DNA of 64,000 nucleotides from the NCBI RefSeq assembly GCF_000150275.1, contig NW_002060954.1:834074-898073 (forward strand), read 5' to 3'. A program made the translations under genes and the position numbers. Positions 51,466 through 61,428 of the stretch are shown here, piece by piece; position 1 is the stretch's first letter, and every line of letters starts with the position of its first letter. The stretch comes from Trichoplax adhaerens. Taxonomy: Eukaryota > Placozoa > Uniplacotomia > Trichoplacea > Trichoplacidae. The notes under the pieces are model-generated. The model did no database searches, had not been told where the DNA came from, and saw nothing but the letters and a program-made list of their open reading frames with translations.

Positions 51466-51591
51466 TATGGATTCTGTTAAGCAAAGCTATAAGCAACAAA
51501 TCGCTTTGGATGGATACAAAGCCGAGGGTGGTTTCCTAAGCTCTTGGGTTTTTCGAAAAAATAACACGAGACGTTTTCAGCGAGTATTTCA
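51466..51591 (+). CDS. Unidentified candidate first exon, divergent from AHSA1
   Basis: An ATG at 51466 opens a 42-residue frame that stops neatly at a consensus donor (tttcag followed by gttagt). It begins MDSVKQSYKQQIALDGYK and continues with SSWVFRKNNTRRFQRVFQ. Composition looks coding and the position, head-to-head with AHSA1, is where a gene start is expected. I found no matching phase-0 exon downstream that gives a longer product: the acceptor at about 52036 (acatccag) leads to a stop after five codons in phase 0. In another phase that exon is open (PVYLKGKNDRLVFRYDK) for 28 residues. I do not recognise the protein. Confidence 0.4.
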
Positions 51592-51782
51592 GGTTAGTGA
51601 TGCTGATCACAGTACTGTATTAGCAAAACTGTTATTTAAACATCTTTGCACGATAAGGTAGCGTGGCTTATTACCTGAGCTTTTCATAAATTCATTTAAT
51701 TCACGGTAACTTTACCTTTTAAATACTCTATTGCATTAGCACTAGCACACGCACGTACTGTACACTCGTACAATAACAGTAT

Positions 51783-51828
51783 GTTGTGGTCAAAACCCGA
51801 ATTTGGCCAATCGGGTTTTGACCACAAC
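51783..51828. repeat. Perfect 18-bp stem hairpin
   Basis: gttgtggtcaaaacccga at 51783-51800 is followed after 10 nt by its exact reverse complement at 51811-51828. This is far beyond chance for a given site. It is too short for a MITE and does not carry GTAC words; it could be a small fold-back element or a structured RNA element. Confidence 0.9.
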
Positions 51829-53790
51829 TTCTACAAATAACAGTATACGTACTTTACTGTACAGTCTGTAATATGTAAATACGTTTTTGTAGTTCGTCTT
51901 ATGAGATAACTTGTTGGATAATGCTCTGTGTGTACGTTTAGGCTTTTAGTATCGACCACATAACATGACTTCGGATTACGTAAATATAAAACCATCAGTA
52001 TAATCGAAGTGTTTATTCTTGTAACTAGCAACATCCAGAATTGCCGGTATATTTAAAAGGAAAAAATGACCGCTTGGTGTTCAGGTATGATAAAAGTGCT
52101 CATCACAACAAATTTTTGCTGTGCTGAAGCTATATCAGTAGATAAAGTCCAAGATATATTTTTACCGCTTATTTGATCTGGATTTTCCAATTATACACGG
52201 GAAATCTTACTTTACCCGTACAGTTAATATAACTTAATAACAGATTGACAGTACAGTATCGTAGATCTCTCGTCGATATTGTATTTATTGTGCAATGTGC
52301 ATGTCAATAACCCAGGAATAAGAAATACTGATACTTTTGATCTTCGATAAATGATTTACATCAAGCTACTATTAACGCGCAACATAGCAAGTAAGCGGGC
52401 TACTAGTTATTGTGCTGTGTATATGCTGTAAGTACACCGCGTATTTCTAATGGTACTGAAAGGAGTTACAGCGTTAGTATACACATAACAAATTTGTAAT
52501 GCATTTACGAAGTGTAGTCTCAATCAGAGTCCGCAATGATGCATTAACCAGTGCATCACGGTTATACACTAAGCATTCATTCCTACTTTGTATCAGAATA
52601 TTTTTACGCAATATATAATGATGTCCAATATTTCTATTCCTATAATCTAGAGGTATCTTAGGATTTGCAATACTCGCCGGATGTTTGAGCTTGTTTAACA
52701 TTTATGGCCTGGCAACTAAAAAATTCTCTGATAAACGAAATGCATAACGATCAAGTTATAAAGCGATTATTATAAAAAGATAGCAGATTAGACTATGAAA
52801 GCAGAATCCGCTTAACTATAACACTAGAATAATTGAGTTGTACGAACGTATTATATTGTCTACTCAATTATTATATTAAAATTCTTATATTTTTAATTTG
52901 ATTTATGCTTTATTTCGGCACTGCTTTCTATGCAAGTGAGATACGGCTTCTTGTGTTTTTTATCATGATATAAAACTTGATGTGCGTGTGAAAGTAAAAT
53001 TCTTGCTTTGATACTGTATGCAAATGTCTTTCGTAGATTAGCATCACCCAAATTTTGGTATTCAAAGGAAGATAGTAACTCAGCAACAATTGTCTACGGG
53101 TATACGCGTATGTGCGGAGTGAGTGAGTGACTTCTCATATTGTAATGGGTCATACCTGGTTCCATTATTTCAGTGATAAAAATTTTCGTGGGTAATTATA
53201 GCACTTGTACTTCAGTGATTAGATATTTAGTACAGCAGTGCTAGTAGAAATCTGTATGTAAAATGTGACGAAATACCATAAGTTGTGAGAGTTTACGCAC
53301 CGATTGAATCTTAGCAGACTTAACTATCATTCCTAAAATTGAAGCGAGTGTGACGTAAGCCGCAGGTATGATATGTAAATATCAAATGGGAATGGGTTAT
53401 AGAATGATACGTTAATAGTACAGTAAATAATCATGAACAGATCTGTTTACAAGAAGTTAAAACCTAGTTCTAGATCAACGAGAAGTTATCTTGGTTTAAT
53501 GTACTTCAAAGCTTGTATACAGTCTACAATCCTTTTCGATAGTTCTTAAATTATTATAATAAAAGGATATCAAGTAATAAGAACACTGTCCATATGATAG
53601 ACAACAAAGTTTACGTTGATACCGAATAGAAAATCACAAATTCTACGAAACTTTACATAAAAATGAACATATCCCACAATATATTTACGTATATGCAAAT
53701 ATTTTAGAAACAATTGAACGAAAAGGAACAGATTCTACAATTGATATGTCAATACAGTAATCTTTAGACAAAGATCACAACTATAACAAT

Positions 53791-56700
53791 TTATAGAAGT
53801 TTCTTCGCTTTTTCATACAGAGCGTCTACCACCTTGCCCATATTGCTAATCGTTTCTAAAGCAGCTTCAAAGGACTGATCTACTTGTGGTTCTTCGTAAA
53901 TTGTTAAAACTCCGCAGCTTTGATCCATTATGCCTAATTAAAAAAATTCTCATCATAAGTACTTCAACAAACGAAAGGATGCAACGCAAAATAATCAGAC
54001 CGTAAAATTTCTTGTCTAAAATCATTTGGGATAACTTCCGCTCGACAACATTCTAATTAAATGAAATATACATGTATCAATGATAGATATTTTAATCCTA
54101 TAATCTCCAAGAATTACAACTTAGAAATAAACAATACCAGAGATAATTTGATAATTGAGGCTACATGTTCGACCTATTAATTGAAATAAACAATAAATTT
54201 CTACGTTTACGATTGTTATAACTCCATAAGAATACCACAATCCGAAGCTCTGCTAAAAATCAGGTCCAGCAGGGATACGTACCTCAACTCTTGAATAAGG
54301 TTCGATAATACGTAATAAATTTTGCTCCAACAAATTGTCATAAAGGGCATCAAGGTGAGACTATACAAATAACGAAACGGTTATTAGATCTAGACTGGTC
54401 GCAATTAAGTTTGTAGTTATATACAGTAGTACAAACCTGAATTATGGGATCTTCAGTAAGTTCCTGTTTATATTTTTTAGTAGCCTACGGTATCAATACA
54501 TAAAGACGTGAACATTACAGGTATAATTTTAAACGAATCAGACACACTATGTAAACATACGAACCTCTTCAAGCTCTGAAAGGGATCTATTATGACCTGC
54601 CGTGGCAATGCTTTTCATGGCCTCAAGCTAGACAGTATATAACATTTTCAATAAAATCATAAATTTCGATAGATAACAGTGATGATAGCAAATTTTTTGC
54701 GTCATACCTCAACGCCGGCATAGCGAAGAGCCAATTTTCCACTAATAATTGACTTAACATCATCCGGACTAGCATTAAATTGCGTTTCAGAATTAGTTGA
54801 GATATACAATCAATATCTTACAGACGACGAAGCAAGTTACCTATTGACCATAATTTTACATAACAGCATATATTTGAGAGCCAATTTTGCAGTTGAATCA
54901 TCGATAGAATCATAACCCTAAAATCGTTGCAAGGTTGAAGAGGTTTAAGTCGTGTAAAATGTATGCATATTATTAACAAATGATTAATTAATTCACAATA
55001 AAGAAAACGAACTTGATAATTGATTAATAGTCGAAGCTGTCTCCGTATATTTTATTATGCTGTTCATATTGCAATAAACTAGTAGGTTATTATGCAATAA
55101 TGGTTACTTTTCTGAGTAAAGTTCATACCTCGAAAGCTTCATAAAAATAAGAAAATGATGTTTTAAAATCTTTTTCTTCAGCATGCAGAATACCGGACTG
55201 CAAATCTAAAGAAGCCTACATTTGAGATAATGAAAAACGATTTAAAACGTATGAATCAGCCAGGCAAACAAATCGCTTACAAAAAAATTGCAGTTTACTT
55301 GTAATTTTGGAGGGCAGTAAATGGTATTAGCCGTCGTCCTAGCTGCAGTCAGAGCAGCTCGAGCTTTAGGGATATTTTTAACAGCATGGTATACCTTACT
55401 TTCGATAAGTTGAACCTAAATAATTATTTAGTATAGCTCAATGTCAAGAGTATGCATATAGGCTAAAGGCGTAGTAAGTATTAGGGTTAATAACCTCTAC
55501 AAGCAATTCTTTATCGTCTAGTTTTTTCAGTTCTTTGAGCAGCTTAGAACCTTGTTAATGTAACGAATGAATAAAATTTCAATTCTGTAACTTTATGACA
55601 TAGAAATTAATCATACATACTTAGAGACAGAGATTCTACGTAATTAGAATTCTCATAGTATAATCCAATCAGGCGTGACTAATAATTAATAAAACAAGAT
55701 TCATGAGTTATTGGTTTAATTATTAATTTGAAACAAAACTTTCTGGATATAAGAGTTTTAGGAATAAAATTAAAATATAAAACAGACATAATCTTAAATT
55801 TCGAAATTCAACCTCTAGTGCTTGGCGTAGATAAGATCTTTTCTCATTTTTTGCCCACTCGATACAATCAAGACATAGCTGAATCTATCAATTAACCAAT
55901 TTAATAGATGAATTATTAAAAAATTCACTATTTGCCACTTATACACAAAGGGAATATAAATTTACTCTCTGGTTAATATTTAGGCGCTACATTACCTCAG
56001 CTGTGGTTGATGCTTTTATTGATAGGAATAGATCCACAAGTTCTTTGACTAATCTAGCAGCTTTGGCTTTGGATACAACACTCAGAAAAGGTCGAGTAGC
56101 AGTAATTAGATCAGCCAGACCTAAACCAATGCAATTATAACATTGTTACAATAGCCGTAGTTACAGACTTCACCGTAGTGCATTGGCAATTTCGATATTT
56201 GCTATATTTAAATATTCACATTAAGCAATGAATAGGCATAGGCCATTTAGTACTTGATTCAGATTCTCAAATAAGGCGTTTCACCTCGATAATATGAATT
56301 TTTTAATACTAATTCTCGAGTCCGGAATCATAAACTTCAGTTAGAGACTTGTGACAATATTAGCGGATTTATAATTTTCATAATTATGGTTTTATGCGTA
56401 GTACTTCCAAGTATCAGCTCACAAATGCAAATTGAAATCAACCGATTATGCAGTAAACTGCGGAAGTAATGCATACAGCATTCAAACGATAATTCGTAAA
56501 GTATGTGGACTGCTATGGAAATTCACTTTTACGATCAAGTTCGAAAGTTTAGCTATCAAAATGTCCAATATTTACGTATAGATTATGAGTGACTAGTGCA
56601 TTACTCAATTTGATGTTACTTCAGTAAGTACCTTGTGATTGCTTGCGTTTAGCCAATAAAGATCCGAGCGCCAAGACTGATTTCTCTTTCAATTTGATGC

Positions 56701-57224
56701 CATTCTCATCACCCACACGAATATCACGTTGTACTATATACGCGTTAATAATGGAAAGTTACATGTCATACAGTGCCGCTAACTAATCAGATCTAGTAAT
56801 ATTATAATTGTAAGTAATTTAATAGCTGAGTCCTGTAAGAATATGGATTAGGTACTGCGCTACAGTACTACAATAGCATCCTTTTACAGTTAGTTAACAA
56901 ATAACATCAGTAACAATTCAGTATACTGCAGTAATGACATCAGTCGCTTTTTGCAATCAACACTCTAGCAGTTATACTACTGCAATAGCACAGAATATGT
57001 TGGCGAACTGGTAATACTATATTATAGTGATTGCTGAATATCATTGTTAGAATAGTGCCAGCAAGGTCGAAGCAAGTTACGAACACAGTAGACTTTACTG
57101 TAATTTTTGAAGAGAAATCCAGCAATAAAATACCTATTTCACTTAATGTTTTGATCGCTTTATCAGGATCGAGAGTCAGCTCTTTTTCTATCTCATCCCA
57201 TTCGCTATTCACTTCCATTACCAT
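53791..57224 (-). CDS. PSMD11: PSMD11 / Rpn6, 26S proteasome lid subunit
   Basis: Exon 1 (57134-57224) gives [15 protein letters not shown]. The next exon (about 56.63-56.74 kb) has [20 protein letters not shown] and [13 protein letters not shown]. Then come [17 protein letters not shown] (56.05 kb), [20 protein letters not shown] (55.8 kb), [20 protein letters not shown] (55.4-55.5 kb), [16 protein letters not shown] (55.3 kb) and EAFEGYDSIDD (54.9-55.1 kb). The last exon (53791 to about 53933) carries the C-terminal helix ending [10 protein letters not shown]. Helical repeats precede a PCI domain in this family; Rpn6 clamps the 19S lid to the 20S core and supports assembly. All segments follow human PSMD11 in order. 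The gene shares a 712-bp divergent promoter with TRAPPC6. Confidence 0.97.
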
Positions 57225-57936
57225 AATTCTAATTCTAATCTTTCACCAAATTTTGACTAAGATTGCGTGCACCGCACTCGTTTTTACGAATGAATTTCTG
57301 TTTCCTTTTGTGTGATCTAGTACTGTATCGTACTGAACTATAAGTACAGAATGTCCAAATGTCAGTGTGTTGCTAGAGTGACACGTACGAAGGCAAGCGT
57401 GCAGTACGTTACATACAGTGCAAGATGCTTTACAAGTTAATGCAGTGTCATAGTCTCTAAGGCTTTTACGGCTCAGATCGGGTTTAATACAGTACAGTAC
57501 TTTACAGTGTACAGTGTACAGTACTGTAGAGACAACGGATGGAGCTGTTCCAGACTTTAGCTGAGATTGCAGTGCTGAGTACTGTACTGTACTGTACAGT
57601 ACAGTGTACAGTACAGCATTGTACTGTACAGTACAGTACAGTACGTCAGTTACAGTGTACAGTACACTGTACAGTACAGTACTGTACAGTACAGAAATTG
57701 ACTGCCTACCGTACTGTACTGTACACTGTACGGTATACTGTAGTACTGTACAGTACAGTACTTTATAGTGAGTGACAGTACTTGATGTCAGTCCTGTCAC
57801 TCTAGTCCTGTGCTGACTGCACTTTGATGAGATTAGACCTTTGCGAACTAACGAAGGATAAATATTGGTCACCTTGAGTAATTTGTGAATCGCGATAGTA
57901 CTAAAAGTGCTTGAAATTTGTAAAATCTGAGTAAGT
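57225..57936. promoter_or_regulatory. Divergent PSMD11-TRAPPC6 promoter
   Basis: Only 712 bp separate the two start codons, so one region must drive both genes. Its centre (57488-57780) is the densest GTAC-palindrome tract of the window. No TATA box is obvious at a fixed distance. The 246-residue minus-strand open frame across it (57243-57983) is a Tyr-Thr-Val-Leu-Cys repeat produced by the DNA repeat and is not annotated as a gene. Confidence 0.65.
57488..57780. repeat. Dense GTACTGTAC/TACAGTAC tract
   Basis: Nearly 300 bp consist largely of interleaved tacagtac, gtactgtac and tgtacactgtac words, for example gtactgtactgtactgtaca and acagtacagtacagtacg. Because the words are self-complementary apart from the central base, the tract can pair with itself in many registers. 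Confidence 0.9.
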
Positions 57937-59299
57937 ATGGCCGATGAGGTTGCTATCGAATTTTTACATATGGAAATAGTCAATTATGCCCAAAAGGAAT
58001 TATCCGATGATAAAAAGGTCTGTATACATACTGTACATGTTACTTAGCCTTTACTTTTATGGTTAACTTGTCAGTTGAAGTTATTAGACTCGCTACCATA
58101 AACTCGTTATTTCATGATTCAAAGCTATTCACTACTTCTTAGTACTACACTGTAAAACAGAGACCTTCTCGCTGATATTATCTTTGTATTACCCCTTATT
58201 AGAAACCTATTTTGGACTCAATAGGCTACCGTGTAGGATACAGCCTAGCTGAAAGGTTCGTGCAATGTTATGTGATTTACTGCATAGATTGATATGTACT
58301 GTACTATGCCAATACTGCATTATACAAGTATGTGCACGATCACCTATTTGTGCATTCAGTAGTACTGATTAACTGTACGCTGCAGGCTATCGAAAGAGAC
58401 ACTACGATTTAAAGATGATATCGACTCTGTAAAATTCATATGCCGGGAACTGTGGAATTTTATATATAAGAAGCAAGTCGATAATTTACGCACTAATCAT
58501 TCTGTAAGATTTAAGTTTTATTTTAATTACAAATTGATCTGTGATTTGTTCTGAATTATAGTACGTATACAAAATTATACCATATTGATGTGAATTATTG
58601 CTAATGTATAGGGAGTTTATGTACTAGTAGACAATCATTTCCGTTTCATTTCTTCAATGGCTGAAGGACAGCAGTACATAAAGCTAGCTCCAGTGGTAAT
58701 TATAATAAATTTTAATTATCAATTAACAATATTGCTGATTACTTCAACTTACAAATAACTTTACTTTTATTGCGATATTCCATTGATACTAGTACTTATA
58801 CTATTCATGTGGACTAATAAGAGGAGCTTTAGAGTGCTTCGGTCTGAAGTGTATGGTTACGGCTGATATTACTTCTGTCCCAGTATGTAAGTACAACGAA
58901 AAGTAGATAACAGTCTTGGTGAGACCTTCAAATGCAATAGTTTATTGATTGTAAACGTGTAGGATGTTATATCAAAGATACATAAACAATTTTACAAATT
59001 TACTTTTAAAAAGTAGATAAATGCATCGATAGCGGAATAAACTAGGGATTGCTACCCCTTTTTAATTAGTCACTAGAATAAACACATATACTGTACACTG
59101 TACAGTACATTTCCAAGATATCGTCATTCAAATTAATACTTATCAGTATTCGTAAAATACGTGTATATCATAATCTTTTTTAATTGAAATAGTTTGTAAG
59201 TTTATTTAGCAAATGACATTGAAAATTTCTCTTATTAATGCTTATATACTGTATGCTATTACTACAGGTCGTTTTCACATTAAAGTACTGACGCAATGA
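57937..59299 (+). CDS. TRAPPC6B: TRAPPC6 (6B-like), TRAPP complex subunit
   Basis: Six exons (57937-58017, 58203-58255, 58386-58503, 58612-58695, 58793-58886, 59268-59299) join with consistent phases to 153 residues, a usual length for this Bet3-like family. Landmarks are the start MADEVAIEFLHMEIVNYAQ, then SIGYRVGYSLAERLSKETLR, IYKKQVDNLRTNHSGVYVL, CGLIRGALECFGLKCMVTAD and the last exon RFHIKVLTQ. The unusually well kept KKQVDNLRTNH and GLIRGALE stretches identify TRAPPC6. It pairs with TRAPPC3 in the core of the TRAPP complexes that activate Rab1/Rab11-type GTPases in ER-Golgi and Golgi traffic. Paralogue 6A versus 6B cannot be separated by sequence alone; an early animal probably has one. 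Confidence 0.96.
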
Positions 59300-61428
59300 A
59301 AGAAGAATTATAGGCAGCCGAAAACAAACGTTTTGAAATTAAGGTAGACTGAAATTACGCCAGAAGACGCTACTATAATCTCCTCGAACTTACCGGCCTC
59401 TTCAATATGCATTCCTTTTTAAGCCACCTAGCTATTAAAGTAGCCAAATCATAGATTTAGTAGCTGTATGTCGCGTAAAGTATCAGCTCCTTGTTTTCAG
59501 TAGCTATAGTATTATAACTACCGACCTTTAAGATATAAATTGATGCAGATTTAAGCTCGCTCTACATTGTTAGATTCGCTGTATACATCTAACATAATCA
59601 CAATCACAATTACTACAGACGTCTTAAAGATGTGTACTGTATATTCTTGAAAATTGTATTTAAGTCAAGTTCTTTAGTTACTGCGAAGTCACTTTCTTTC
59701 TAAAGTGTATTTCGTATTTGTATGCATATATTCACACTGTATTATTAATAAAAGGATTCTTTATGTATTTGTGCTTGCTCTAGACAGCAACGTGATTACA
59801 TAAATATCTATAACATAAATTTTATGAATTAGTTATACAGTTTCACTACGATATTGTCAATGGCCTTGAATGGCGACTTCAATAACAAGCCATATAACAG
59901 CTCCTAAATGCTAAAGCGTTATAGTATTCAACTTAGATTTTAAACTGGTAGATATAACATTAAAGTGAAATGTATAAGCAATAATAAATATAAATATGTT
60001 TTTTAATATCATTTACGAGTAAACATTTGTTTTTGATACATTTTTCGTTCTTAAAATATACAAATGACTATAAACTGATCTTGCAATTTAGTCGCTGTAT
60101 CAGTATCATCCATCGTACCTTGATTTCTGAAATTACTAATGATGGTGTACCACTGTAGACACCTTCATCTGATTCAATGCGAAAATGGTATCGGCTATGC
60201 CTAATTTGTATCCGAAATTTTATAGAGCTGTAATAGTACTAGTAACATAAAATATAACTGCCATCGATTTTTTAAGATAGTTATGGTGAAAATAGATGAA
60301 GGTGTCGTTTTAGAGACTTTTCACAGCGCCGATACGTATCACATATGGTACAGTACTATAACCAATTTTCTATATGATTGATAATAATTATATTACCTCA
60401 TACAATTTTGCGAAAAAAGTAATGGTAGTATTTACGATAAATGGTAGCAGACTTTTTCAGCGATATGGCATAACAACTGAACTAATCGATGTCTTAGATA
60501 TATTTAGAAGGTATGACGAATAAAGCTAGTGAAAACGTCGTTACATTGAGATCATAATTGTTTTATTAGTAGCACCTGAGGGATACTCGTATACTTACGT
60601 AATGAAAAAGGGCAGGATTGGTAATTGCATTCAAATTTAAAATCAGGTATTGATGATTAATTACCATTAATATATCATCCATCTTTTGATAGAAACTTAT
60701 TGCACAGGATCTATAAAAATTTGCAGTGCTAGCGGAATGATAGATTCAAATATTTTACTATTAGAACTAGATTTAATCCTGTCTAACACTATTGCTTAAG
60801 CTTACAAACAGTATACCAATACCTGGAACCGGAAGCAACGAGATAGAAATATTACTATTGATAGCATGAGTATATCCTTAAAAGCTAGGCATGATGGGGT
60901 ATCTTGATGCAACAGATCTAATTTCATATAGGACATGACCCCAACCTTAAAAGAGCGATGTAATTGTGAACTCTTATAAAACGTACTACGAAAATTAATT
61001 TTCTGAGTAAATGTACCGTTCACACTGCTGACTAATCAGAAAAAGGGAACAGTAGAAGTGCGAATAATCTTTCAGTTAACCGTATATAGTATTCAGGTAC
61101 TCAACTACTTCTATTTCAGAGAAAAATGATCAAAATTAAGTACTAAGTAAAGCGATTCTTTTAAATACATACACCTATTTGTACAATGCTCTAATAATTT
61201 CTAATCAAATCAAACGTTTCAGCATTCCTGTCGTGGTCATCTTAGTCTAAACTTGGTATAAGCAGTATCGTACGGCAAATAAAAGATCGAACATCAATTG
61301 CGTGAAGCTTCACAGTTATTCGCAAGTTGAGATGGTTAGAGTGACGCTATTACTACTTCAGCTGATACTCTCTAAAATCTAGAAAAAAATCTCATAACCT
61401 TAACAATCTAATGGTAAATTCATAAGTC
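59300..61428. other. TRAPPC6-bZIP gene intergenic region
   Basis: AT-rich. One possible minus-strand exon (60119-60235) is listed separately. On the plus strand a 51-residue frame (about 60374-60529) is open from an ATG to a stop, with no family match. Neither makes a complete gene that I can support. Confidence 0.45.
60119..60235 (-). CDS. Possible isolated exon of an unknown minus-strand gene
   Basis: Between a good acceptor (ctattacag on the minus strand) and a GTACGA donor lies a 117-nt open segment of 39 codons with a coding-like composition, including RIQIRHSRYHFRIESDEG and VYSGTPSLVISEIK. A neighbouring minus-strand frame at 60.84-61.03 kb (TQKINFRSTFYKSSQLHRSF) could belong to the same gene. 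I cannot link these or recognise a family, so this may be a real gene with missed exons, a decayed gene, or chance. Confidence 0.25.

Larger units (their letters stand above)
50898..53790. other. AHSA1-PSMD11 intergenic region
   Basis: Contains the AHSA1 upstream GTAC cluster (51088-51200), one unidentified candidate exon (51466-51591), a perfect hairpin (51783-51828) and otherwise AT-rich DNA with only short, unsupported open frames. The last part is the PSMD11 3' flank. Confidence 0.5.

Noticed and set aside
52474-52701. 75-residue minus-strand frame in the AHSA1-PSMD11 gap
   Set aside because: No recognisable domain, no convincing splice context or promoter, and length expected by chance in AT-rich DNA of this size.
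57243-57983. 246-residue minus-strand open frame (and a 78-residue plus-strand one at 57539-57775)
   Set aside because: The middle is a translated GTACTGTAC repeat (Tyr-Thr-Val-Leu-Cys runs), open on both strands because the DNA is self-complementary. It overlaps the first exons and promoter of PSMD11 and TRAPPC6 and has no domain.
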